A stretch of 64,000 bases of DNA from Chloroflexota bacterium (GCA_019873735.1 JAIOAQ010000004.1:60025-124024), one strand, 5' to 3'. Shown: positions 43,648 to 53,400, counted from the stretch's first letter. The notes: a model not told the origin generated them from the sequence alone. Numbers and translations: made by a program.

Positions 43648-43656
43648 GACGTTACG

Positions 43657-44001
43657 ATGTACAAACTGGTCATTCTCTTTCAGACGCCGCTTAACGCGCA
43701 AGCCTTTCAGATAGATTGGCAAAAGTTCATGCGCCTGGCCGAAAATATGCCTGGCCTGCTTTCAGAGACGGTGAGCGAGGTGGAGAGTGCGCCCTTCGAC
43801 CCACATGGGCATGCGCCGGTCAAAATCCACGAATTGTACTTCGCCGACCGGGCGGCGCTTGAAAACGCCCTGCGCTCCCCCGCCGGTCAGGAAGCCGGGC
43901 GCTGGCTGCATGATTTTACCGGCGGGCGTTTTGTGCTTCTCATCGTCCGGCACATGCAGGCCAGTGCCAGCGATTTCAAACGGCCTTCACCATCCGCCTG
44001 A
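43657..44001 (+). CDS. EthD-like small protein
   Basis: This 114-residue protein begins MYKLVILFQTPLNAQAFQ. It is a short ferredoxin-like alpha-beta fold of the EthD type, known mainly as small proteins of unclear enzymatic role. The ATG at 43657 was chosen over 43528, which lies inside the divergent sulfotransferase gene. Its last 26 bp overlap the end of the convergent pyrD gene. Confidence 0.7.
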   Translation: MYKLVILFQTPLNAQAFQIDWQKFMRLAENMPGLLSETVSEVESAPFDPHGHAPVKIHELYFADRAALENALRSPAGQEAGRWLHDFTGGRFVLLIVRHMQASASDFKRPSPSA

Positions 44002-45010
44002 CCAGGCCCGGGCCGGCATAAATCAGGCCGGTATATACCTGCACAAGCGCCGCTCCCATATCCAGGCGGCGTTTGGCATCTTCGGGAGTCATGATGCCGC
44101 CCGAACTTATGACCGGCAGACGGCCATCCAGCCGCCGGACGATTTTGGAGAGCAGCGCTTCGCTCTGGGACCGAAGAGGGGCGCCGCTTAATCCGCCGCT
44201 TTCCCGGCTATAGGCAGAGACCAATCCCTGACGTGCAAGGGTGGTATTGGTTGCAATGACACCGTCCATATCAGTACGCCAAATGGCCTCCAGGGCGTCA
44301 TCCAGTTCTGCATCGGTCAGGTCGGGAGATAGTTTGACCAGCAGGGGAAGGCGCTTCTGGTATTTGGCCTGTTCAAGGCGGCGCTGTTGGTTCACATGGG
44401 TTAACAGGTTTTCCAGCGCCTGGCGGGCCTGCAGTTGGCGCAAGCCGATTGTATTGGGCGAACTGACATTGACGGTCATGTAATCGCAGAGGGGAGCAAA
44501 CAACTGCACCAGTTCAAGGTAGTCAAACGCGGCTTCTTCATTCGGGGTATCTTTGTTACGCCCCAGATTGACGCCCAGGATTGCATCCGTTTTCGCGCGC
44601 TCGGCCCAGAATTTGCGCAGGCGATAGACAACTTTGCCGCCACCCTGCGAAGGAAAACCCATGCGGTTGATCAGCGCCTCATCCTGCGGCAAGCGGAAAA
44701 TTCGCGGTTTGGGATTGCCGGACTGCGGGCGCGGTGTCACGGTGCCAATTTCTATGTGACCAAAGCCCAGGGCCGCCAGGCCGCGAATGGCCACGCCGTC
44801 TTTATCGTAGCCGGCAGCCAGGCCAATGGGATTCTTAAAGCGCAGGCTGAAAACCGTGACGGGTTTTTCGGGGCTTAGAAAGGCCAGGTCAACCAGGGCA
44901 TTGAGAGGGGAAACAGCCCCCGTGAGACGCAGCAGCGATAGCGTCAGTTTGTGCGCCGTTTCTGGCTGCAAACGGAAGAGCAAAGGTCGAAGGATGGAAT
45001 ACAGGTTCAT
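43976..45010 (-). CDS. pyrD: Dihydroorotate dehydrogenase, quinone-type (class 2)
   Basis: This is a 344-residue FMN enzyme. It has [47 protein letters not shown], and a C-terminal [23 protein letters not shown]. The N-terminal helical extension ([18 protein letters not shown]) is the membrane-association domain of class 2 enzymes, which pass electrons to quinone in pyrimidine synthesis. It overlaps the rpoD stop by 4 bp (ATGA), an unusual partner for rpoD. Confidence 0.95.
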   Translation of the reverse strand: MNLYSILRPLLFRLQPETAHKLTLSLLRLTGAVSPLNALVDLAFLSPEKPVTVFSLRFKNPIGLAAGYDKDGVAIRGLAALGFGHIEIGTVTPRPQSGNPKPRIFRLPQDEALINRMGFPSQGGGKVVYRLRKFWAERAKTDAILGVNLGRNKDTPNEEAAFDYLELVQLFAPLCDYMTVNVSSPNTIGLRQLQARQALENLLTHVNQQRRLEQAKYQKRLPLLVKLSPDLTDAELDDALEAIWRTDMDGVIATNTTLARQGLVSAYSRESGGLSGAPLRSQSEALLSKIVRRLDGRLPVISSGGIMTPEDAKRRLDMGAALVQVYTGLIYAGPGLVRRMVKAV

Positions 45011-46590
45011 CCTAAGTACTCCCGCAAATGCCGGCTGCGGGTGGGGTGACGCAACTTCCTCAGCGCCTTGGATTCGATCTGGCGAATCCGCTCGCGGGTA
45101 ACGTTAAAGTAGCGGCTGACTTCTTCCAGGGTGTGGTCTTTACCGTCTATCAGACCAAAGCGCAATTCCAGCACCTGCCGTTCGCGCTCTGACAGGGCTC
45201 CCAACGCATGTTGTACCTGTTCGCGCAGCATGTCGCGCGAGGCGGCATCCAGGGGTTCAATCGCATCAGAGTCTTCGATGAAATCCCCCAACTGACTGGA
45301 ATCTTCATCGCCGATGGGCGATTCCAGCGAGACCGGCTCCTCAGCCGAGCGCAATATCCGGTCTACCTTTTGGGTGGCCTGTTCCCAATGGCGCTGAATG
45401 ACCTGGTCAAGCGGCGTGCCGTCGGCGCGGGAGCGCAGGATAGCCTGCACTTCCTGGGGCGTCAGATAGCCCGATTCGAGCGCCAGTTCGTCCAGGGCAG
45501 GTTCGCGCCCCAGTTCTTGAACCAACTGGCGCTGAACGCGCAAGATGCGGGTAATGGACTCAAACAAATGCACCGGGATGCGAATGGTGCGCGCCTGTTC
45601 GGCAATGGAACGGTTGATAGACTGCCGAATCCACCAGGTTGCATACGTGCTGAATTTGTACCCCCGGCGCGGGTCAAATTTATTGACCGCGCGCAAGAGG
45701 CCCAGGTTGCCTTCTTGAATTAAATCGAGAAACGAAATGCCGCGTCCCAGATAGCGCTTAGCCACACTGACCACCAGACGCAGATTGGCGCGAATCAGGG
45801 CATGCCTGGCTTCATCCGCGCGCCTGGCCACCGCTTCCAACTCGGCCCGCAAGGTATCCTCCCGCGGCAGGTTGCGATACAACGTCCTTTTCATCGGCAA
45901 TTTGCGCAGAGACTGGAGATGCTTGAGAAGCCAATCGGCATACCCAGAAGGGAGCAGATACAGATAAAGAAAGGCATTATATGCATGGCGCGCCAGTTCG
46001 TCCCATAAGGGGTCTTTGCCCCACAACCCATTGTCAAGGTAAGCGCGCAGGTAGGAGGGGAAATCGCTTTCCCAGCCCTGGTGCAGACCTTGCGCCTCGG
46101 CCAGGACAAGCGCCAGGTCGGGCAGAGCAACGCCCTGACGTTCAACATCTTGCGTCAGACGTTCCCACGAAGTGCTCAATTCCGCCAGGATAAGATGATA
46201 AACCTGGGTGCAATCCTGCTCCGGTTTCGGCCGCCGCCGCAAAGAAGCCGCCAGCCGGTGGGCCTCAATCATGGTTGCCAGGCGGAACTCTTTATCTGCA
46301 TCGAGCAATTTAACCTGGCCGATTTCGCGCAAATACAAGCGTACCGGGTCTTCTGAGAGTTCGGCGACCACATCAGGGGCGGTAATCCGCAAGGTCTCGT
46401 CCACAGTCAGGTCGTCCAGCGGAGCAGGACTCTCGTCCAGGTTTAGGTCTTCCCCTTCCTCAATCGGAAGGGGTTCATCCAGCACATCTGCACTCCAATC
46501 GGCCGGCAGGCCATTTTCTGAGTCGGCGGGCAGCGGCTTGGTACGCGGCGGGCGTGGGCGGATTTTCTTTGAAGCAGGTTTGCCGGGCAT
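45007..46590 (-). CDS. rpoD: Primary RNA polymerase sigma factor
   Basis: This 527-residue sigma-70 protein has region 1.2 ([16 protein letters not shown]), region 2 ([35 protein letters not shown] in outline), region 3 and region 4 ([34 protein letters not shown]). The start at 46590 (MPGKPASKK) fits a typical Lys/Pro-rich N-terminus; an in-frame start at 46680 lies inside dnaG and is unlikely. The DNA-binding helix RERIRQIE is standard for -35 TTGACA. It follows dnaG in the classical order. Confidence 0.95.
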   Translation of the reverse strand: MPGKPASKKIRPRPPRTKPLPADSENGLPADWSADVLDEPLPIEEGEDLNLDESPAPLDDLTVDETLRITAPDVVAELSEDPVRLYLREIGQVKLLDADKEFRLATMIEAHRLAASLRRRPKPEQDCTQVYHLILAELSTSWERLTQDVERQGVALPDLALVLAEAQGLHQGWESDFPSYLRAYLDNGLWGKDPLWDELARHAYNAFLYLYLLPSGYADWLLKHLQSLRKLPMKRTLYRNLPREDTLRAELEAVARRADEARHALIRANLRLVVSVAKRYLGRGISFLDLIQEGNLGLLRAVNKFDPRRGYKFSTYATWWIRQSINRSIAEQARTIRIPVHLFESITRILRVQRQLVQELGREPALDELALESGYLTPQEVQAILRSRADGTPLDQVIQRHWEQATQKVDRILRSAEEPVSLESPIGDEDSSQLGDFIEDSDAIEPLDAASRDMLREQVQHALGALSERERQVLELRFGLIDGKDHTLEEVSRYFNVTRERIRQIESKALRKLRHPTRSRHLREYLG

Positions 46591-46600
46591 GAGTTTTTCC

Positions 46601-48505
46601 CTATCGTCGGTCAGACAGGCGTCGTCCAGCCTGATCCAGGTTACGTAGAAAACGCGTATGTTGTAACACCAATTCTGCATAGGAGGCCGCGCGCAGATCG
46701 CCTTGTTGCTGTGCCTCCTCTTGCAGGAAACGCAACTGCGTCAGACTCTCGTTCAAACTCAAACGACGCAAAAGAATCACATTTCGCTGGAGTTCTTCAA
46801 GCAAACGATCATCCACAGGGTCAAGTTCAATTTGGGTGCGCAATTCTTCCCATAGGCCGGTCAAATTCTCAGGCAGGTTGGCAGATACATATTCTGCCGG
46901 CTCAATGTCGTCCTGTTCCAGTGACTGGCGGATCAGGCGCAGAAGCACTTGATGGTCAGTATACCCGAAATCCTCGCTGCGCAAAACGCCCAAACCGGCC
47001 TCTTGTAAAAAGCGGTCCAGGCGAAAAAGCAAATCTGGACGGTTGAGGAGGATGCTCAGACAGGCGGCCTCTACCTTATGGGCCGGGCTGGAGAGGGGAA
47101 GATTCTGCGGCTCAGGCTGGACTTGGGCCTGCTCCTGCTGCCGGGACGTGCGCGGCCGCCGGAAGCGCGGACCGGCTGCCGGGGGGGCCGCCAGCAGGCG
47201 TTCATCTACGCGCAGCAGACGCGCCAGTTGCTGACGATAAGTATCGCGCTCCAGTGGGTCGGGCAAGTCCTCAATCAGCGGCAAGACCTGGGCGGCAATC
47301 CTGCCCTTGACTTTAGGGTCATTCAAATCCTGGCCGATGATCAGGGTTTCCATGACATGCGTCACAATGGGCTTGGCTGATTCAATCAGCCGCTGCCATT
47401 CCTGGCGGTCGCGCGCCACAATCTCATCGGGGTCGAGTCCATCAGGCAGGGAAGCCACCCGCAGGTCGGCCTGGAGACGGGCCTCGTGCCGCAGGTAACC
47501 GCGCACGTCAAAGGCCGTCTCGGTCTCGCGGTCCATGGCCTGACGGGCAGCATCTAACCCCCGCAGGACGGCCTTCTGGCCGGCAGTATCCGGGTCCAGG
47601 GCAAGGACAATCCGCCGCGTGAAACGCTTGAGCAGGCGCAACTGGTCTTCGGTCAGGGCGGTGCCCATCGGAGAGACCACATTCTCGTAGCCGGCCTGAT
47701 GCAGGGCAATGACATCCAGGTAGCCTTCTACAATCACGGCCTGATCGGCAAGCCGGATGGGTTTGCGCGCCCGGTCAAGGCCGTACAGCAAACGTCCTTT
47801 TGAGAAAACCGGCGTTTCGGGGGAATTGAGGAATTTCGGCACGTCATCAGGGTTGACGATGCGCGCCCCAAAGCCTGCCATTTTGCCATTCTCATCGCGG
47901 ATGGGGATCATGATGCGGTGGCGAAAACGGTCAAAGTGCTGGCCGTCATCGCGTTCGGTCAGCAGGCCTGCATCCAAAAGTTCTTGTTCGCTATAGCCGC
48001 GGGCTGTGAAATGCTTAAGGGCATTGTCCCAACCCGGAGGGGCATAGCCTAAGCCAAAGGTTTCAATGGTCTGGTCGCTCAAGGCGCGCTTTTGGCGCAG
48101 GTACGTCAACACCTGCGGCGCATTGAGCAGGTGGCCGCGATAGTAAAGAACCGCATCTTCGAGCAGGGTGCGCAAGCGCTCATGGGCTTCTTTTTCTTCA
48201 GGCCGCTGGGGGGCAAAGGTCTCCAATTCCACGCCGGCCTTGAGCGCCAGGCGCTGCAGGGCTTCGCGAAAGTCCACGCCCTCTTTCTTCATCACGAATT
48301 TGAAAATGTCGCCGCCCTCGTTGCACTCGCCAAAGCAGCGCCAGGTACCCGTCTCTGGCCAGACGACAAAAGCCGGGGTGCGGGTGTTGGCGTGGAACGG
48401 ACAGAAACCGATGTAGTTGCGCCCCGAACGGCGCAGTTTCACCCCAGCCTCTGAGACGAGGTCCACAATATCTATGCGGGTTTTGATTTCATCAATCGAG
48501 GACAT
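46601..48505 (-). CDS. dnaG: DNA primase
   Basis: This 634-residue primase has a CHC2 zinc domain (Cys35, His38, Cys57, Cys61), a TOPRIM domain ([16 protein letters not shown] and [12 protein letters not shown]), and a C-terminal helicase-binding part that is less conserved. It makes RNA primers for replication. The start at 48505 ([17 protein letters not shown]) is the family N-terminus; the longer frame to 48601 includes promoter sequence and is rejected. Confidence 0.95.
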   Translation of the reverse strand: MSSIDEIKTRIDIVDLVSEAGVKLRRSGRNYIGFCPFHANTRTPAFVVWPETGTWRCFGECNEGGDIFKFVMKKEGVDFREALQRLALKAGVELETFAPQRPEEKEAHERLRTLLEDAVLYYRGHLLNAPQVLTYLRQKRALSDQTIETFGLGYAPPGWDNALKHFTARGYSEQELLDAGLLTERDDGQHFDRFRHRIMIPIRDENGKMAGFGARIVNPDDVPKFLNSPETPVFSKGRLLYGLDRARKPIRLADQAVIVEGYLDVIALHQAGYENVVSPMGTALTEDQLRLLKRFTRRIVLALDPDTAGQKAVLRGLDAARQAMDRETETAFDVRGYLRHEARLQADLRVASLPDGLDPDEIVARDRQEWQRLIESAKPIVTHVMETLIIGQDLNDPKVKGRIAAQVLPLIEDLPDPLERDTYRQQLARLLRVDERLLAAPPAAGPRFRRPRTSRQQEQAQVQPEPQNLPLSSPAHKVEAACLSILLNRPDLLFRLDRFLQEAGLGVLRSEDFGYTDHQVLLRLIRQSLEQDDIEPAEYVSANLPENLTGLWEELRTQIELDPVDDRLLEELQRNVILLRRLSLNESLTQLRFLQEEAQQQGDLRAASYAELVLQHTRFLRNLDQAGRRLSDRR

Positions 48506-48514
48506 GGCAGGAGT

Positions 48515-48544
48515 ATTATAGACCGAATAGCAGCAGTTTGGCAA
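48515..48544 (-). promoter_or_regulatory. Sigma-70 promoter of dnaG-rpoD-pyrD
   Basis: On the minus strand TTGCCA (48544-48539) is followed after 18 bp by TATAAT (48520-48515). The ATG of dnaG begins 9 nt later, so the leader would be at most about 3 nt. The -35 matches 5 of 6 consensus bases. It is the best complete promoter in the window. Confidence 0.7.
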
Positions 48545-48627
48545 ATATAACCGGCCAGCGCCTCCCAATCTGACAGGAAGCACAATAGCCCCCTCCTGCA
48601 CAAGGCCGGATGTGAAAACTTGCCATC

Positions 48628-48984
48628 ATTTTTTGCCACAGATTACACAGATGGGCCTACTGCAAAAAGGGCGTTTCTAACGCAAGGGCGCAAAGCCGCC
48701 AAGATTTTTTAAGGTCTATTTCTTTTTTATGCATAATCAGAAACCCAAAAATGAAGATTTTGCATTTTCTTTGCGCCCTGGCGACTTTGCGTTGAGATTT
48801 TCTGTTTTTGCAGTGAAGTCACAGATTTGGTGTAACTGCCTGCCCTACCGCAGGTTTTGGCGCAATGTCCCAACCAGAAGACATCTCCATGATCGCCGGC
48901 ATTGGTCGCCTGTCCTGTTCTAACCTGCGGGAGGGTGATTTGGCCTAGAAATCTGTGCTAATCCGTGAAATCTGTGGCCAAAAA
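48628..48984. repeat. Nested palindromic repeats in the 503-bp gap between dnaG and the glycan locus
   Basis: The outer arms TTTGCCACAGATTACACAGA (from 48632) and CTGTGCTAATCCGTGAAATC with TGTGGCCAAAAA (48951-48983) are inverted. Inside is a second imperfect inverted pair: ACGCAAGGGCGCAAAGCCGC (48680-48699) and TTTGCGCCCTGGCGACTTTG (48780-48799). Inside these lies a MITE. No gene was seen in 48506-49008. Such nested repeats are usual sites of recombination and transcript ends. Confidence 0.7.
48832..48936. mobile_element. MITE copy 4, shortened right end, near-perfect target duplication
   Basis: This 105-bp element starts GTAACTGCC. Inner arms ACCGCAGGTT and AACCTGCGGG are kept, but the outer right arm (TTAAGGGTAGGCAATTAC in other copies) is absent and the element stops at GGGAGGGT. 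Flanks GATTTGGT (48824-48831) and GATTTGGC (48937-48944) match at 7 of 8. Either a truncated element moved or the end was lost exactly at the junction. Confidence 0.7.
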
Positions 48985-49008
48985 TCCCTTTCCTGGTGGT
49001 CTATGCTT

Positions 49009-49956
49009 TCACGTATAGTACCACTTGAAAATGCGGTTGTAGACCGCCAACAGGGCTTTCTTAACCGGCCCAAATTCGAGCAGACGGCGCATCAAGCCGC
49101 GCTTTGGCTTTTTCTTTTCCCTGCCCAGTTCGCCCCGCAGATATCCCAGCGTATTGGACATATTCATAGCCAACGGTTCTGGAACCATCAGGCGCAATAA
49201 GCCGGCCTCGTTCATGCGTTGGTCCAGTTGACGCACCTGCCCCATCGGTTTGTCCATATCAAAGGGGAGAAATTGCTGCAGCGTGGATTTGTAGGCAGTA
49301 AACTGCCAGTGCGAGGCGCCGGCCATTGCCGCAACTCCCCGATAGGTGATTCGCCAGTCCCGCGTTTCGGCATACACTTTGCGGTTTTCCGCCTCGCTTT
49401 GGCCAAGCGAGAGGTTGAATTCCAGAAAAGTCTGCCAGGGGATAAACTGGCCTTCTTCCAACACAGCATGCTCACGCGCCCAATCCAGCGTTGCGCGGTA
49501 GAACTCCGGCGGTGTGCGGAAAGGACGCGCCGTGACCATGCCAACGTTCGGGAAGGTCTCCAAAATCTCAACCGAGCGTGAAAGCCAGCCCGGTGAAAAG
49601 AGCACATCGCTGTCGGCATAGGCAATAATCTCACCCGGCGCGCCGGCCAATATCATATTCCAGGCACCGCCTTTGCCCAGGTTCTTTTCAGAAAGCATCA
49701 GGTACTGAATGCGGCCTTCTGCCTGTTCCTGAAGCAGATACTGACGCACCTCAGCACAGGAGCCGTTATCAAAGACCAACAAGTCGAAGGGCAAACCGGC
49801 ATCACGGCGCATGGATTCGAGGCATACTTTTAGCACGTCCAGCGTCTCGGCGTAGAAGCCGCTCAGGAAAGGGATATAGGTCAGTACCGCCGCAGTAATC
49901 CGCTGTGGACGGGCGACCTGGCTGACAAATTTGGCGGGGTTTTGGCCTTTTCTCAT
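49009..49956 (-). CDS. GT2-family glycosyltransferase
   Basis: This 315-residue protein begins with a short basic segment and the GT-A start RITAAVLTYIPFLSGFY, then LLVFDNGSCAEV (nucleotide-sugar motif) and a DSDV metal triad variant (AYADSDVLFS). It ends in a basic tail (GREKKKPKRGLMRRLLE). It lies at the 3' end of the large polysaccharide locus. Substrates are unknown. Confidence 0.85.
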   Translation of the reverse strand: MRKGQNPAKFVSQVARPQRITAAVLTYIPFLSGFYAETLDVLKVCLESMRRDAGLPFDLLVFDNGSCAEVRQYLLQEQAEGRIQYLMLSEKNLGKGGAWNMILAGAPGEIIAYADSDVLFSPGWLSRSVEILETFPNVGMVTARPFRTPPEFYRATLDWAREHAVLEEGQFIPWQTFLEFNLSLGQSEAENRKVYAETRDWRITYRGVAAMAGASHWQFTAYKSTLQQFLPFDMDKPMGQVRQLDQRMNEAGLLRLMVPEPLAMNMSNTLGYLRGELGREKKKPKRGLMRRLLEFGPVKKALLAVYNRIFKWYYT

Positions 49957-50007
49957 GGGTTTCCGCTCTCAAGATAAAGTATAGCGATTCAAAGGCGGGC
50001 TTTTGCT

Positions 50008-50913
50008 CTACTTGAACAACTTCTTCAAACGTTTCTTCCAGCGTTTCGGCCGCACCAGGTTTTCGACCGCCTTTTCCGGCAGGAAGAAGAAGATTTTGCG
50101 CAGGAAGACTTCCACACCGCGCGTCAAGCGGGCCGCACTCCAACGGGGACGCACCAGGCAGCCATCCACCAGCCTCAAGTTGGCATCCAGGATGGTGTAG
50201 CGGACATTGCCCTGCCCGCCGGCCAGGCGGATATTCTCGTCCGTCTCGGGCAACGTATAATGCGGAACGCCGCCGGGCAAATGACCGTAATCATGCATCT
50301 GGTGGACGACAATGATGTCATGTGTCCCGTCCACGGTTGGCCAGCCTTCGCGGCGGGCTTTGTAAATCATCCAGTTATCCCAGCCGGCGCGTCCGATGGC
50401 GAAGTCAGGAATATCCGTATAACATTCTCTCGGGAAAACGAAATAATCGGATCCCGCGGGACGATGAAGTTGCCCGGCTTTTCTGACGCGCTCGCGCAGC
50501 CGAAATTGCCAGCCGGCAGAAAAGTCGAGCGGCTCGCGCACGTCCAGGTCCCAGCGGCGGCCGAGCAAAACAAAGCGCTCGCAGCAGGCCGCCAGCCGCC
50601 GGGCGGAGTCAACCAGGTCGGGCAGGAGCAGAATATCGGCATTGACAATCCCCAGCAGGGGGCTGCGGCTGTTCTGCCGCGCCAGAGCAAACATGGATGA
50701 GATCAGCGGCGTGCCAGAAGGGTTACGGGCTACCTGCGGCAAATGCTTGAGGCCGAATTCGGCGGCCACTTGAGCCAGCCCTGCCTCTTCTCCCAGCAAG
50801 ATGACCTCCACATCTGGCAGGCGCAACCAGGATTGAATGGCATTGCGTTGGATGAGGGCAATGTGGGCATCGGTAAAAGGTTTGGGAGCAGAGAAGAGGG
50901 TGAGTAGTGGCAT
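50008..50913 (-). CDS. Glycosyltransferase-like protein
   Basis: This 301-residue protein begins MPLLTLFSAPKPFTDAHIALIQRNAI, followed by GIVNADILLLPDL, which resembles the metal-binding acidic motif of GT-A enzymes. HQMHDYGHLPGG and the basic C-terminus are less typical. It belongs with proteins annotated as glycosyltransferases in surface loci, but catalytic residues are not certain. It is 30 nt downstream of the SpsF-like gene and has no Shine-Dalgarno. Confidence 0.65.
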   Translation of the reverse strand: MPLLTLFSAPKPFTDAHIALIQRNAIQSWLRLPDVEVILLGEEAGLAQVAAEFGLKHLPQVARNPSGTPLISSMFALARQNSRSPLLGIVNADILLLPDLVDSARRLAACCERFVLLGRRWDLDVREPLDFSAGWQFRLRERVRKAGQLHRPAGSDYFVFPRECYTDIPDFAIGRAGWDNWMIYKARREGWPTVDGTHDIIVVHQMHDYGHLPGGVPHYTLPETDENIRLAGGQGNVRYTILDANLRLVDGCLVRPRWSAARLTRGVEVFLRKIFFFLPEKAVENLVRPKRWKKRLKKLFK

Positions 50914-50943
50914 GGAATGTCAAGAAGTAAAAGCGGGGAAGGG

Positions 50944-51753
50944 TTATTTTTTCAGGGCACGGACGTCAATATCGCTGAGGGTTTTGTGTCTGACGCCTGC
51001 ATTGATCTGCATCAGGTGTGGTTCGCGCCGCATCAGGTCCAGCACATCCAGCCAGGAAAAGTCGTCCCGGCCGGGGAAGCGGCTGTACACCTGGCGGATG
51101 AACTCCAGGTCCTCGGCCGTGTCTACCGTCCAGCGGTAAGCGCCGTAGTCTTCGCTGTGATGCAGAAGGGCAACCTTAAAGCCGCGCGGCGAAAGGCCCG
51201 TTTGCAGGGATGGGTTTTCGGTGAGCAGTTCCACACCTTCGTAGAAATAAGGCATGACATGTTCGCGCTGCTGAGGCTCGCTGGCTTCCTTCCAGGCACG
51301 TTCGAGCGCCGCAAAGGTGCACACCTCCGTATCCAGACCAATCGGATAGGTTCTGCCCCAGGGCGGCGGGAGACGGTTGCAGGTGAAGTCGTAAGCGCCA
51401 TCCAGGTGGGCCTGGACACAGTCGTCAATTAAGGCGGGGTCAATGACCGGGCAATCGGCGGTGATGCGAACGACCACATCCGCTTTTGCCCGGCGGGCGG
51501 CCTGATAGTAGCGGTCCAACACGTCGTAGAGGCTGCCGCGGGTGCAGGCAATGCCCATCGAATCACAGAATCCCGCCACGGGGTCGTCGGAACCGTCTGT
51601 GGTGGTGGCCACCTGGACATCATCCAGCCGGGAGGCGCGTCGGACGCGCGTCACCACGCGCGCCAGCATCGGTTGTCCGGCAATGTCGAGCAACACTTTA
51701 CCAGGCAGGCGGGAAGAACCCATGCGTGCCTGAATAATGGCAACGATTCGCAC
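50944..51753 (-). CDS. SpsF-like nucleotide-sugar cytidylyltransferase
   Basis: This 269-residue protein begins VAIIQARMGSSRLPGKVL, the signature of SpsF and related CMP-sugar synthetases. RITADCPVIDP supplies the metal site. It uses a GTG start at 51753, 2 nt after the LapA-like stop. A C-terminal region (from about residue 205) goes beyond the nucleotidyltransferase fold. It likely activates a nonulosonic acid or other sugar for the surface glycan. Confidence 0.85.
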   Translation of the reverse strand: MRIVAIIQARMGSSRLPGKVLLDIAGQPMLARVVTRVRRASRLDDVQVATTTDGSDDPVAGFCDSMGIACTRGSLYDVLDRYYQAARRAKADVVVRITADCPVIDPALIDDCVQAHLDGAYDFTCNRLPPPWGRTYPIGLDTEVCTFAALERAWKEASEPQQREHVMPYFYEGVELLTENPSLQTGLSPRGFKVALLHHSEDYGAYRWTVDTAEDLEFIRQVYSRFPGRDDFSWLDVLDLMRREPHLMQINAGVRHKTLSDIDVRALKK

Positions 51754-51755
51754 GA

Positions 51756-52022
51756 TTATTTCTTCTTTCGAGCAGGTTTCTTTTGCAGTTCAGCAATTTT
51801 GCGCTGCTGGCGGAAAGCCGACCAACTTTTGCCGACCAGGCTGGGAATCATGAGCAGGATACCCAGCAAGATGCCAATGCCCAGGGCAATCAGCAAGAAC
51901 AGGCCGACCGGCCCATCTATCGGGTAATTGAAAAAGGTCAGGCTGACGTGCTGGGCGTTTTCCAAGGCGAGCATGACGCCCACAATGGAAATGGCAATCA
52001 GGAGAATAATCGAAATCAACAT
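51756..52022 (-). CDS. LapA domain (DUF1049) membrane protein
   Basis: This 88-residue protein has two membrane helices (residues 1-20 and 38-60), the segment LENAQHVSLTFFNYPIDGPVGLFLL typical of LapA, and a Lys-rich tail (LQKKPARKKK). A very good ribosome site AGGAGG precedes the ATG. In proteobacteria LapA acts in lipopolysaccharide assembly; in this lineage only a general envelope role can be inferred. Confidence 0.85.
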   Translation of the reverse strand: MLISIILLIAISIVGVMLALENAQHVSLTFFNYPIDGPVGLFLLIALGIGILLGILLMIPSLVGKSWSAFRQQRKIAELQKKPARKKK

Positions 52023-52037
52023 TGGGCCTCCTATAAA

Positions 52038-53348
52038 TCAGGCACTTTGCGCCTCTGAAGGGATGGGGACGGGGAGGACAAAACCTTTGAGGCGGAATTT
52101 TTCCACGTATTCACGCACGGTCCAGTAATCCAGGCCGACTTCTTCGGCAATGTCGAAGATAGTGTGCTGGCCTTCGAAGCGCATCATAATCTTCTCGATG
52201 GCGCGGTTGAGCGCCCAATTCTCACGCCAATCCACCCACAGGCCGTGACCGGAGAGGAAGAGCGGGCCGCGGAAGGTGCGTTTGGGGATGTAATTGGTCG
52301 CATAGATGCGGACGATCTGCTCGGCAACGGCAGCGGCCTCAAGCAGCATGTCTTCGTGCATGATGTCGAGGTTGTCATCGCTGGTATGGTATTCCTCATA
52401 AGGCCAGCGGTTGAGGGAGAGGCAAGGCACATTGACGCCGGGACCATTGATGACGCGCTCGTCGTTGGCGGGCGCGGCGGCGAATTCGCGCTCGTCGTGT
52501 TCCATATTCTGGATCACATAATGAGCGACCCGGTCGAGCAGGTGATTATGCTGGCGAGAATGGTGCCAGGCAATTTTGTTACGATTGCCGGTCATTTCAA
52601 GGAAGATGCCGGCGCGCAGGCGGGGGATGAGGGCTTCATTGTGTGCCAGCCAGGCAATCGTGCCAATCGTCTCCGGCCCAAACCAGAAGCGAATGCTCAT
52701 CGAGCCGGGCGGCAGGGGATTCTCCGTCAGCCGGCGCGCCAGTTCGATGGCGCTGACCACACCCGCGCCGTCGTCGTTGGCCTGCATGGGGTGACAGGTG
52801 TGCGCCAAAACGAGCATCTCTCCGGCCTCGGGGGCGGGGCCGTTTTGCGGATGGACAACAGCGGTGGCCACCTTAAAGCCCTGTTGCGGATCGGTGACGA
52901 ATTCGGAGCGTATCACGGCGTGATATTTTTTGTGGCGCGGCAGTTGGTCAAACGTATTTTTGGGCAGGCAAAAGCCCCAGTCGCGTTGATAATACTTGAA
53001 GATCCACGGCACGGCCCAGGGGCGTTTTTCGTTGAAGTACAAATGCGGCTGTAACTCGTCCCAGGTCAGAATCTCGTCCACCGGCAGGGAATAGGAGACA
53101 AGGTGCAGGGGGTTGTCTTTAAAATCCACGATTCGCTCGCCATCCTCGGTTTCAAGGTAGGCGGCGTGTACCACATAGCGTTCCGGCACTTTCCAGGTCC
53201 AGACCGAAGCGCCGGGGGCGTAGGTTTCAATGGTATAGCCCGAAGATTCGGGCATGTGCGCCCCAATCATCTGGAGCGTTCTGTCCATATCTTCTGAGGC
53301 CAGTGTCCGGTGCAGAGGCAGGAATTCAGCCAGGATTTGTTTGAGCAT
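52038..53348 (-). CDS. DUF4910 aminopeptidase-like protein with C-terminal helix-turn-helix
   Basis: This 436-residue protein starts MLKQILAEFLPLHRTLAS; the longer frame to 53465 is rejected. The central part resembles a Zn-dependent M28-type fold (AHTCHPMQANDDGAGVVSAIELA; IRFWFGPETIGTIAWL; EEYHTSDDNLDIM), with His and Asp residues placed for metals. The C-terminal 70 residues (GQHTIFDIAEEVGLDYWTV) look like a winged helix. DUF4910 proteins are frequent in polysaccharide loci and may act on an amide in a sugar intermediate. The neighbouring acyltransferase supports this. Confidence 0.78.
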   Translation of the reverse strand: MLKQILAEFLPLHRTLASEDMDRTLQMIGAHMPESSGYTIETYAPGASVWTWKVPERYVVHAAYLETEDGERIVDFKDNPLHLVSYSLPVDEILTWDELQPHLYFNEKRPWAVPWIFKYYQRDWGFCLPKNTFDQLPRHKKYHAVIRSEFVTDPQQGFKVATAVVHPQNGPAPEAGEMLVLAHTCHPMQANDDGAGVVSAIELARRLTENPLPPGSMSIRFWFGPETIGTIAWLAHNEALIPRLRAGIFLEMTGNRNKIAWHHSRQHNHLLDRVAHYVIQNMEHDEREFAAAPANDERVINGPGVNVPCLSLNRWPYEEYHTSDDNLDIMHEDMLLEAAAVAEQIVRIYATNYIPKRTFRGPLFLSGHGLWVDWRENWALNRAIEKIMMRFEGQHTIFDIAEEVGLDYWTVREYVEKFRLKGFVLPVPIPSEAQSA

Positions 53349-53400
53349 AAGGCATTTGTTCTCGCCCTTCCCTCTACAGGGAAGTTGGCGCTTCTTCCTA

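Noticed and set aside
48700..48950. Small gene in the gap between dnaG and the glycan locus
   Set aside because: A 64-codon frame exists but it runs through nested palindromes and a MITE and has no ribosome site.
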